Shown here one piece after another: positions 52,758 to 62,902 of a DNA stretch of 64,000 bases. Below the pieces are notes generated by a model. That model searched no databases. It was given only the letters and a program-made list of their open reading frames with translations, and was not told where the DNA came from. A program made the position numbers and the translations under genes. This DNA comes from Nostoc piscinale CENA21 (lineage in GTDB: Bacteria > Cyanobacteriota > Cyanobacteriia > Cyanobacteriales > Nostocaceae). The stretch spans positions 5,134,158-5,198,157 of the forward strand of contig NZ_CP012036.1 in NCBI RefSeq assembly GCF_001298445.1, read 5' to 3'. The number at the start of each line of letters is the position of its first letter. Position 1 is the stretch's first letter.

Positions 52758-55700
52758 CTTTTGAAAAGTTTGTCTGCTGGCATCTGGATATGATTCGTCA
52801 GGTGATGAATGTAGAAGCAACCCAAACTGCAAATCATTTGTTTTTGGCTACACATCATCCGATTGCAATGTACCGCCAGGACTCTATTAAGGCATTATCG
52901 AAGAGCGAATACAATGAATTGCAGTTTTTTCATGATTTTTTAGCTGAAAAAAAATTTTGCTTTTGTACCCGTTTTAGGTGAATCAGGTACTGGAAAATCT
53001 CACCTGATTCGTTGGTTGCAAGCTAATATAAAATCAACTGATAAACGAAAGGTACTGCTAATTCCCAGAATTGGGACAAATTTAAAAGATATCATTGAAA
53101 AAATTTTAAATGTTGCGGAATTTGAGGTAGATAAATTAGATGAGTACCGTAAACGTTTAAATCAATCGAGTCGTACTTTTACAGATAAAGGTGCAAGAGA
53201 ACAATTATTAAACAATTTAGCTTTTCAAGTTGGTATTAACGGACAACATACACGGGCTAAACTTGCTGATAAAGAGACTCAGGACTATCTAATTGAAAAA
53301 TTACCTGCTTTGTTATATGATAATTTTTTTTCGAGAACATTTATTAAAAGATGGAAAAATTATTCATCGTTTGGTAATTCATACACTGGGATATCAAAAT
53401 ACTATTGAAGATATTAACGAACGTCGTGAGTTTCTATCGAAGATTTGCCACTTAATATTTTAGATATTCAAAAAGCTGGAGAAAAGGCACGAGAATTTTA
53501 TAGTTTATTAATAAATGATGAGGATCTAAAGAAGCAAACTGTAATTTGGTTGAACGAACACTTGGATGAAGCCATCACCCAAGTTTTAAATTTTGGTCGA
53601 GAAGACTTGCAACAATTAATGCGGGAAGTTCGAGAGACATTAGCGGATAAAAATATTGAATTAGTGCTTTTAATTGAAGATTTTGCGAAATTACAAGGTA
53701 TTGATAGAGAGGTATTAGAAGCCGTTTTAGCACGACCGCAGCAAGCAGAAAATAAGCCTTTATGTGCTATGCGTACAGCTTTAGCTTGTACTACAGGTTA
53801 CTTTGAAGGGTTAATTAAAACATTTGATACAGTACAACAGCGTGTTACCTTCAGTGTCAATCTTAATATTGATGCAGTTGGTGAACAATCTTTAATTACT
53901 CAGAATGATATTCAGGTATTTGTTGCGAGATATTTGAATGCTGTTCGTTTAGAAGAAAGGGAAATTGAAAATTGGGGAAATTCTCAAAATAGAGATGAAC
54001 TACCAAGTGCTTGTAGCGAATGCGAACATTCCCACGCTTGTCATACAGGATTTGGACATGTTCAGGGAATGGGTCTTTATCCTTTCAATTCTAAAGCTTT
54101 AGCGCACATGTTTAGTAGGGTAAATCCAGGTGAATTTAATCCCCGAATTTTAATCAGAGATGTTTTAAAACACACTCTAGAAAATTCTATTGATGATATT
54201 AAAAATGGAACTTTTCCTTCAGTTACTTTAGGAAACTACTTTGGTAACATGAGATTGAGTACTGATGTAAAGTTACATATTCAAACTAAAGATCCACAAA
54301 ATTCAAAGCGTCGGGAGATATTTTTAGATTTGTGGGATGATAGTAATGAACTTTGCAATTTGTCTCCAGAAGTTCATACTGCGTTTAACTTACCTCTGCT
54401 TGATGTCAAGACTAAACCGAAAGAAATTCCGCAGGTTATACCCGAAAATCGTCGAGTACCGCCAAGGGTTGTAGAACCTTCAGGGGAATATCAGATTGAT
54501 ACTTCGCTACAAGAAAAGCTGGAAGAACTCAACAGTTGGAATAATCAAGGACAACTCTCAGATACGCTTGCACAACATATTCGTCAGTTACTTTTCCCCG
54601 CTATTATCAAAAAAATCGAATGGGATACGGAAATGCTGCTGAAGGGTAGTTTCATCGGTAGTGGTGGTAAGTTACTTAAGCAAGAAAATCTCATTTTCCA
54701 TAACCCAAAGAAACTTAAGAGAACACGTTATTCTGGAATTATTGTATCGCTGCCTCTTAACCCAGATGATGATAAGGAATTTACAGAAACTGTATACGTA
54801 ATTCAAGGTATATTAAAGTACAATAAATTCGGTAACTGGAAGTTTGAAAATGGCGATCGCTATTTTCGTATGTACGCAAAGTATCTAGAATGCTGGAGTC
54901 AGTACGTCATCCAAAAAATTCGCCTTTATCCCCGAGAGTCTGGTGAACCTTGGAACCCCGTACCTGCTGCGGTGGAATTGTTAGCGATTAGTGCCACAAT
55001 GGCAGGGTATCCTACTAATACGCTCGAAAATTTGATTAATTCTTTGTTTATCGACTTAGATAAAAACGATGATACGACTCGTGCATCTAGTTGGAAAAAG
55101 CTGTTTGATACTTTTAGTTTCAAGAGAAACCGAGAAGCATTATTAGATATTGTTAAAAGTCGAATTGCTTGTACAAAAGGTAGTAATTCAACATTTCAAA
55201 TTATTGATGCTATTCAAATTGTTGAGCCTTTAGCACAAGTACGTAAATCTTGGCAACCTCAACAGCAAATTCCTGAAGATGTCAGCGATAAGTTTCCAGA
55301 GTTACAAAAGGTACGTCAACAAGTCGATGAACTTCTAGAGAAAGCCATCCAAGAAGAGTACGAACGACAGCTAGATATTTATCAGCGTCTCATATCTGAA
55401 TTTGGAGAAGATGTTAAGAAAAAGGATGTGATTGACGTTCTTAAATCTGCAATGGAAGCAGCAGAAGATGCAGGTGTATTTGGTGCTAAAAAGGACTTGA
55501 TAACAACTGAGTTAGAACAGTTCAGGCGTACAGCAATTAACCCTTACAAAGATACAATGAAACGCGTACAAACTGAAAAAGAAAACCCAGAAGGTAACAT
55601 CGGTAAATTACTTCAGTACTTGAGTGAAGATTATCAAAAAGTCATTACTGATTCTTCAGAATTTCTTAAGAACACTAATAATTTTCTAGATGCTTCGATT

Positions 55701-55841
55701 CTTGAAGCAAAAAGTCGTATTGCAGAATTAGAAAAATCTGAAGGTGCAACAGTAGAATCAAGTTTTCAAGAAATTTGTGAGGGGTTAGCCAACTTACGGA
55801 ATCTAATGAATGAAATTAAGGGGGATACAAAATGCTCTTAG
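52754..55841 (+). CDS. dpdH: DpdH: large AAA-type ATPase, frameshifted at two or three sites
   Basis: A protein of about 1,025 residues if three single-base errors are corrected: remove one A in A8 (52947-52954), remove one T in T8 (53324-53331) and add one T at T3 (53431-53433). This gives FVPVLGESGTGKSHLIRWL (Walker A at about residue 73), then NFFREHLLKDGKIIHRLVI and SIEDLPLNILDIQKAGEK. The Walker B-like stretch is ELVLLIEDFAKLQG. The downstream part (53445-55841) has a Cys pair region ACSECEHSHACHTG, a possible zinc site, and a helical C-terminus. DpdH is the ATPase of dpd islands. AAGGAG precedes its ATG. Confidence 0.75.
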
Positions 55842-56537
55842 AAAAATCACAGGAACTAATAGAGTTATCTCAACGTAAAAAATCTCTGCAAAATTTTGCA
55901 GCTAATCTTCAAATTATTCAAACTAGGCAAAAGCAAATAACTGAGGCTGTTGTAACCATTCAGCCACTTGTGGAAGCATTAAAAGCTTTTCGCCAAAAGG
56001 GTATTAACAATATTGATTTAACTCATAAAGCAGAGTCAGTATTAAATTTCATTCTCAATGCTGAGGATAATTTACAAAAAAAATTCTGATTGGATTCTTG
56101 ATAATAAAAATTTTAAAGGTAGCTTTTTAAAGTCAAATATAGATAGTCTAAAAACTACGCTAGAACAGCAACTGAGCGAAGCATGGAAAAGCTACCGCGA
56201 CCAACAAATGCCTAGCACTAAGAATGAAATACTCAATTTACTAGCTAAAGTAGAAGCTTTTAAACATACAGTTCTGCAAATTCAGATTATAGATGGAGAA
56301 ATAAAAAACGTTACTTATCCCAAAAATAATGCTGAATTTGCGATATATGAACGTAAAATTGAACAATTAAAATATTATTGGAATACTCTCAGTTCTGATG
56401 AAGTCCCGGAAGCGGTATTGCATTTCCTGCGAGCAGCAGCCAATCAAGGAGCGCCTTTAAATCTTTTAACTCCAGAAGTTCAAGATTGGATTAATCAACA
56501 TGGTATTTCTGATTCTTTAAAAATTCGCTTGATTTAA
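55832..56537 (+). CDS. dpdI: DpdI: helical dpd-island protein, frameshifted at an A8 run
   Basis: Two frames (55832-56089 and 56058-56537) join when one A is removed from the A8 at 56076-56083 (then DNLQKNSDWILDNK). The protein is about 235 residues and mostly helical, with likely coiled coils (KSQELIELSQRKKSLQNFA, IDSLKTTLEQQLSEAWKSY). It overlaps the end of dpdH by 10 bases, which suits a direct partner of that ATPase. Position and size fit DpdI; no motif is otherwise visible. Confidence 0.7.
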
Positions 56538-56560
56538 GAGAAGGTAGGGGCAGAGTAAGG

Positions 56561-59500
56561 GTGACTACTAATTGGGATAAAATAATTAGAGAGTTTTTAG
56601 ATAATTTGGAACGCCAAGAAGTCCAACTTTTGACGTGGGGAATCGTTGATGGTGGATTTTCTGAAAATGAAATTGTAGAACTTGCGGAAGATTTTCTAAA
56701 TACTTGCGAAATTGATGAGGATGTTTGGGCTTTTTTAGACCAAATCCTTGAACGGAAATTGTTGTTTGAATTGAATCTTAGAGGCGATCGCCTTTTCCGC
56801 ACCCGGATGGCGGAAGCAGTGAGATTATTTGCTCGTCTTCGCCAACTGTTCCCGAATAATAATTGGCAAACATCTCCTACCTTAGTTGCTGATTATCGCT
56901 TACAAATCCGTCCGAGAATTTATCCTAACAGGTATATTACGCCAGAAGCAGTAATTCAGCAGTTGGCAGCAGACAAACTGCTAACTCCCTTACAGCAGAA
57001 AGCGGTTACAGCAATACTATGTTCTCGCGATCGCGGTGAAGTTCAACTTGCAGACTTCCAGCTACGCGCTACAAGGCGGATGTTGCAGGATTTAAACAGC
57101 ACAAAAAAGTCGTGGGATGATTGTCTGTGCTGGGACAGGAACCGGAAAGACTTTATCTTTTTACTTACCTGCGCTGGCGCATATTGCAGCTTTGTTGAAA
57201 AAGGATGAGTATTGGAGTAAGGGACTAGCAATTTATCCCCGTAACGAACTCCTCAAAGACCAATTTTCTGAAACCTATCAAGAAGCACGTCGTCTCGATG
57301 CTGTCCTCAAGGCAGAAGGTAAGCGTAAAATTCTCATTGGTGCATTTTTTGGCTTAACTCCCAGAAGCGCAACTTTAGATCGGGTACAAGATAAATGGGA
57401 AGCTGAAAGTGGTGGCTTTACTTGTCCTTACCTGCGGTGTCCCAGATGTGAAGGTGCGCTATCTTGGCGACGGGCTGATGTGGAAGCGGGTAGAGAAAAA
57501 CTTTCTTGTCTCAACCCATCCTGCGGTGCTGTTATCCAAGAAGATGAAGTAATTTTGACGCGCGATCGCATGGCGAAAACTCCCCCAGACCTAGTTTTTA
57601 CCAGCACAGAAATGCTCAATCGGTCTATGGGAGACTCCCGTTACGGTCATGTATTTGGCATCGCGGCGGCGAAAAAGCCTCAGCTAGTTTTGTTGGATGA
57701 AGTGCATACTTATACAGGTATCCACGGCGCACAAGTTGCTTACCTGCTGCGGCGTTGGCAGAAAATCATTAACAAGAAAGTCCAATTTACCGGACTTTCA
57801 GCAACTCTACAAAGTGCAGCAGAATTTTTCAGTCAACTCACAGGTTTAAACCCTGGTTCAGTGGAGGAAATTTCTCCTGGTGAAGACCAAATTGCTGAGG
57901 GGATGGAGTATCAATTAGTTCTTAGAGGCGACCCAGTATCAGGGACAAGTCTTTTATCTACCAGCATCCAAACGGCGATGCTGCTGCGGCGCGTACTCGA
58001 CCCATCTGAAGACCCCCCTAGCAGAGGTTTCTATGGTTCCCGTGTTTTCGCTTTCACTGATGACTTAGATGTTACCAATCGCTTATTCCACAACCTTTTG
58101 GATGCCGAAGGTCGAGACAGTTGGGGTCGTCCCTTGCGAGGACGACAACCATTAGCAGCATTGCGATCGCATAGTGCAACTGATGGTAGAGAAAGGCTGA
58201 TTGCCGCACAATCCTGGCTATTGTGTGAAGAAATCGGTCACGGTTTGCAACTGCCTTTAAGCATTGGGCGCACCAGTTCCCAAGATACCGGAGTTACGCC
58301 AAATGCAGATGTGATTGTGGCTACTGCATCTCTGGAAGTGGGATTTAACGACCCAGAAGTTGGAGGTGTCATCCAGCACAAAGCACCGCGAGATATGGCA
58401 TCTTTCTTGCAAAGGAAGGGACGGGCGGGACGACGCAGAACTATGCGACCTTGGACAGTGGTTGTGCTTTCTGATTACGGACGGGACAGAATCGCCTATC
58501 AAGGCTACGATATGCTGTTTAATCCGGTTTTAGAAAAGCGATCGCTTCCCATCGCCAACCGCTATGTTATCCGCATTCAAGCAGTTTTCGCCTTTATGGA
58601 TTGGGTTGGACAGCAATTAGCTGCAACTAGAGGAAGTGTCTGGAGAGACTTTGCTACTACTGATTTATACTTAATTAACCGTCAGCGACTAGAAATAAAA
58701 CTGATCAAAAACATCCTGGAAACAGAAGCAGGACAACGCAACTTAGAAACATATCTGCAATCAGCACTACACCTTACCAAAGATGAAGTCGAAGCAGTTC
58801 TTTGGGAACCACCCAGGTCATTAATGATGGCGGTACTTCCGACTTTGCTACGGCGTTTAGAGTCTGGTTGGAAGCGCCTTCCGATTCAGCAAGATGAATC
58901 AGACAAAGACTATCAAACCCGTGACCCCTTACCTGATTTTGTTCCCCCGAACTTATTTAGTGACCTGCTGTTGCCAGAAGTAACGATTACTACACCACCA
59001 CAAACGCACCACAGTGAGCCAGATGTTAATTCTATGCCAATTGTCCAAGCCCTGAAAACCTTTACCCCAGGCAGGGCGACGCGCCGTTTTGGGGTGCAGC
59101 ATATTTATGCAACCCACTGGATTGCTCCGTCAGATTTGCAACAAAGAGAACAAGAATTCCCCGTAGAAGATTATTGTGCTGAGTTTGAAGAAGCAGGGTA
59201 TTTTCAATTGTGGCAAGATAGGCAAATTGTAGATATTCGCTGCATTCGCCCTTGGGCAATTAATCCTACCCAAGTTCCTGCCGATATTTCAATTACCTCT
59301 AACGCCCAATTGGAATGGCGCAGTCAAATCATACCACCCGACTTAGGAATAAAACTCGAACTGCCTCAAGGTTCTCCCTGGTGCAAAATTATCACAGAAG
59401 TTTGTTGCTTTACTCACACTCAACAATCGCCCCTTGAAGTGCGGCGGTTTGCGATCGCATCCCATGCTAACATCCGCTTCGACAATGGGCAGGAACTTGA

Positions 59501-60441
59501 TACAACAATTCGCTTCACCCAGAAACAGGATGGTAGTTCGGCGGCTGTGGGATTTGCCCAATCTGTTGACGGTCTAGTATTTCGCTTTCGGATTCCGCCT
59601 AATTTTACTATTAGTCCCAGCGATGCCAATCAAGAGAAAATTCGGGGGTTTCGCACGGCATATTTCCGCTATCGGGTATTGACAGATGACAGATTGTGTG
59701 AATTAACAAATGTCTTTCAACGGGAATGGCTTTATCAAATTTATATATCGATGCTTACCGACCACGCATTGACAGCCAAAATCTCCCTACTTGAAGCTTT
59801 TGAGGCGCTTTTGGGTGAAAATATGGGTCAAGAAATGGCAAGGGTTCTGGACAATATCTTCCAAACATTGAATGTTGAGGAAACTTTACTAGAAGAAGGG
59901 GAATCTGCACCGGAACAAATTCAGGGACGGCAGAGGGTACATGATAGATTGCTGGCACTTGGCAACGCAGATATCATCCAAACTATATTAAATGACCTGG
60001 CACCGATTCTCTGGTCAGAACCTGATGAGGAGTGGCATTCTTGGGCAGCTTTACGTTTTAAAGCGACCTTGGGAGGTGCGCTGCTGGATGCTTGCGGACA
60101 ATTGTGTCCTCATTTTGACTTGGGCGACCTGATTTTAGATATCGATCCTGGCCCGCGTCCACCAGATGCACCTGCTATTTCCGAGGGAGTAGAAGAAATT
60201 TGGATAACTGAATCTACGATTGGTGGCGGTGGGGTGATTGAGGAAATCTTGCGGCGCTATGCTGCTGACCCGGCGAATTTTTTTCCGCTTGGCGGGGAGT
60301 GCATTGTCACCTGCGGATTTTGAGATTGTGGACTCGGAATTGACGCGGTTACTGGAGTTAACTCAAACTAGTGCAGATGTTGTCGATGCAATGGCAGATG
60401 TGCGGTTCGCCGCAGGATATGGTGAATTAGGCGTTGCATAA
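56561..60441 (+). CDS. dpdJ: DpdJ: DEAD/DEAH-type helicase with zinc motif, frameshifted twice and truncated by IS1
   Basis: Begins with GTG (MTTNWDKIIREFLDNLERQE). Removing one A from the A6 at 57103-57108 joins the first frame to STKSRGMIVCAGTGTGKTLS (Walker A, about residue 190). A zinc-binding module with four or more Cys (CPYLRCPRCEG, CLNPSCG) and the DEVH box LVLLDEVHTYTG (about 377) follow, then lobe 2 with VATASLEVGFNDPEVGG and FLQRKGRAGRRRTMRPW. A T7 run at 60278-60284, if shortened by one, continues FRLAGSALSPADFEIVDSEL. The last three residues and the stop come from the IS1 end, so the C-terminus is lost. Confidence 0.8.
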
Positions 60442-61211
60442 TGAGAATATGAATTAGGGTGAATCTTCATGGAATGTCCGCGTTGTAATTCCTCTCATAT
60501 CCGTAAGAACGGTAGACAAAGAGGTAAACAAAACTACATTTGTGCAGATTGTGGTCGTCAATTTATTGAATATCACAATCAAAAGGGTTATGGTGACGAA
60601 ATTAAACGAGAATGCTTAGAAATGTATGTTAATGGTTCTGGTTTCCGTGCCATAGAAAGAGTAAAAAAAGTACATCATACAACAGTAATTTATTGGGTGA
60701 AACAAATGGGTGGTCAGTTACCAGAACATCCCGAAACAGCTGAAATACCTGAAATAACTGAAATTGATGAATTAGAAACTTTTGTCGGGTCAAAAAAAAC
60801 AAAATTTGGGTATGGAGTGTAGTCAACCACAAGACTTCGGGGATTTTAGGATGGGTTTTAGGAGATAGAAGTTCAGAAACTTTTCAACAGTTGTGGCAGA
60901 GGATTAAAGCGTGGAACTCATATTTTTATGTAACGGATGGCTATCCGGTTTATCCATGTTTTATTAATCAAGAAGACCATCTTGTGTGTAAAACTTATAT
61001 GACACGAGTAGAAGGTGAAAATAGCAGATTAAGACATTATTTAGCCCGATTACATAGAAAGACTTTTTGTTATTCTAAGTCAGTAGAAATGCTGGAACTC
61101 TCTATTAGATTGTTAGTTTATTATCTCCAGCATCGTTGTATTCCAATGCGGGAGCAAAGCCCCCGCGAGGATATAGCGATCGCATAATTCATCTTGTGAT
61201 TCAGCAACGCC
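60430..61211 (+). mobile_element. IS1-family insertion sequence
   Basis: Ends match over 27 bases (22 identities): GGCGTTGC...ATGAATTA at 60430-60456 and its reverse complement at 61185-61211. The transposase frames lie between. No direct target repeat is seen: the eight or nine bases on the two sides do not match (GGTGAATTA against ATTGCGTGG). That, and the fact that a helicase gene is cut on one side and a glycosyltransferase on the other, suggest a deletion or recombination with another copy. Confidence 0.85.
60469..61187 (+). CDS. IS1-family transposase (InsA/InsB, -1 frameshift product)
   Basis: The N-terminal frame (60469-60822) has the zinc-finger start MECPRCNSSHIRKNGR with CADCGRQF and an HTH. 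The catalytic frame follows in the -1 phase from the A8C run (60792-60800): NKIWVWSVVNHKTSG, ILGWVLGDRSSETFQQLW, then DGYPVYPCFI and VEGENSRLRHYLARL near its end. Known IS1 biology: a slippery A6C heptamer gives a fused InsAB by -1 frameshifting. The A8C here fits that. The element may thus be active. Confidence 0.85.
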
Positions 61212-61212
61212 A

Positions 61213-62853
61213 TTGCGTGGGGTTGCCCAAGCGCGTCCCGACTGGCATTTAGTGATTATTGGCCCAGTGGTGAAAATTGATCCCACAATTCTACCCCAGT
61301 CTGAAAATATTCATTATCTCGGTAGTAAAGACTATCAAGAACTACCTCAATATTTGTCAGGCTGGGACTTAGCGATGTTGCCATTTGCGCGCAATGAAGC
61401 AACCCGCTTTATTAGTCCTACGAAAACACCAGAGTATTTAGCCGCCGCTAAACCTGTAGTTTCTACTTCGATTCGAGATGTAGTTCGTCCCTACGGAGAG
61501 TCGAAACTGGTGCGAATTGCAGACACAGTTGATGAGTTTGTCGCCGCCGCCCAACAGGCGATGCAAGAAGATAATGCAGAATCAGGATGGCTGAGTCGAG
61601 TCGATACTTTTTTAGAAAAGATTTCTTGGGATCGGACTTTGGCATCAATGATTAAGCTGATAGATTCAGCGATCGCTATTCACGACAAAGAAGATAAAAT
61701 GAACTCCAATGGTGCAGTTGCAGGTAAACAAGCACCAAATTTTATTACCAGAGATTTTGTCTTTGATTATCTAGTTGTTGGTGCAGGATTTTCTGGCAGT
61801 GTGATTGCTGAACGTTTAGCTACTCAGTCCGGTAAGAAAGTCTTAGTTGTAGATAAACGCAACCACATCGGCGGCAATGCCTACGACCATTACAACGAAG
61901 ATGGAATTTTAATTCATAAATACGGGCCGCATATCTTTCATACCAACTCCAGCGAAGTTTTTGAATATCTTTCGCGCTTTACCCAGTGGCGTGCTTACGA
62001 ACATCGCGTTCGTGCCAGCGTGGATGGACAATTGGTTCCCATTCCCATAAATCTGGACACGATTAACAAACTCTATGGTATGAATCTTAATGCTTTTGAG
62101 GCGGAAGAGTTTTTTAAATCACTGGCTGAACCGAAAGAATACATACACACATCAGAAGATGTGGTGATTAGCAAAGTTGGTCGAGTATTGTATGAAAAGT
62201 TTTTCCGGGGTTACACCAAGAAGCAATGGGGACTTGATCCATCAGAACTTGATAAATCAGTAATAGCCAGAATTCCTACACGTACCAATCGTGACGATCG
62301 CTATTTTACCGATACTTATCAAGCAATGCCACTACATGGCTTTACCCGGATGTTTGAAAATATGTTAAATCACCCCAACATCAAGGTAATGCTGAACACT
62401 GACTATCAAGAAATTGAAAAGGCAATACCTTGTCGAGAGATGGTTTATACCGGGCCAGTTGATGAGTTTTTTGATTATCGTTACGGCAAGCTACCTTATC
62501 GTTCACTTGATTTCAAGCACGAAACACACAACGCTCCAGTATTTCAGCCTGCGCCAGTTATTAACTACCCCAATGAACATCTTTATACCCGTGTGACTGA
62601 GTTTAAATACTTGACTGGACAGGAACATTCTAAAACTAGTATTGTTTACGAGTTTCCTAAAGCTGAAGGCGATCCTTACTATCCCGTACCACGTCTGGAA
62701 AATCAGGAGATTTACAAGCAATACAAGGCATTAGCCGATGCTACACCAGGAATATATTTTGTAGGACGGCTGGCAACCTATAAGTATTACAACATGGATC
62801 AATGTGTTGCTCAAGCTTTGTCTGTTTACAAGCAAATTGCTGTTCAGGCTTAA
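61213..62853 (+). CDS. glf: Glycosyltransferase C-terminal half fused to UDP-galactopyranose mutase
   Basis: Residues 1-155 are the C-terminal half of a GT-B glycosyltransferase (DWHLVIIGPVVKIDPTIL, HYLGSKDYQELPQYLSGWDL, SPTKTPEYLAAAKPVVSTSI). Residues about 175-546 are UDP-galactopyranose mutase: FAD-binding DYLVVGAGFSGSVIAERL, GGNAYDHYNEDG, GPHIFHTNS, the active-site region RIPTRTNRDDRYFTDTYQAM and the C-terminal YFVGRLATYKYYNMDQCV. Glf converts UDP-galactopyranose to UDP-galactofuranose for glycan synthesis. The N-terminal half of the transferase has been lost at the IS1 junction, so the first residues are an artefact of the break. Confidence 0.85.
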   Translation: MRGVAQARPDWHLVIIGPVVKIDPTILPQSENIHYLGSKDYQELPQYLSGWDLAMLPFARNEATRFISPTKTPEYLAAAKPVVSTSIRDVVRPYGESKLVRIADTVDEFVAAAQQAMQEDNAESGWLSRVDTFLEKISWDRTLASMIKLIDSAIAIHDKEDKMNSNGAVAGKQAPNFITRDFVFDYLVVGAGFSGSVIAERLATQSGKKVLVVDKRNHIGGNAYDHYNEDGILIHKYGPHIFHTNSSEVFEYLSRFTQWRAYEHRVRASVDGQLVPIPINLDTINKLYGMNLNAFEAEEFFKSLAEPKEYIHTSEDVVISKVGRVLYEKFFRGYTKKQWGLDPSELDKSVIARIPTRTNRDDRYFTDTYQAMPLHGFTRMFENMLNHPNIKVMLNTDYQEIEKAIPCREMVYTGPVDEFFDYRYGKLPYRSLDFKHETHNAPVFQPAPVINYPNEHLYTRVTEFKYLTGQEHSKTSIVYEFPKAEGDPYYPVPRLENQEIYKQYKALADATPGIYFVGRLATYKYYNMDQCVAQALSVYKQIAVQA

Positions 62854-62902
62854 ATAATTCTGCCGAGCTAATACGGTTCGGTTAAACAAATTAGTATAAG
62901 TT

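Noticed and set aside
52736..53408. Two separate small genes upstream of the large DpdH frame
   Set aside because: Correcting three single-base shifts gives one continuous ATPase with an intact Walker A motif that spans the junction.
60238..60441. A separate 67-residue gene at the end of dpdJ
   Set aside because: Its sequence continues dpdJ if one T is removed from the T7 run at 60278-60284, so it is the frameshifted C-terminal part of dpdJ.
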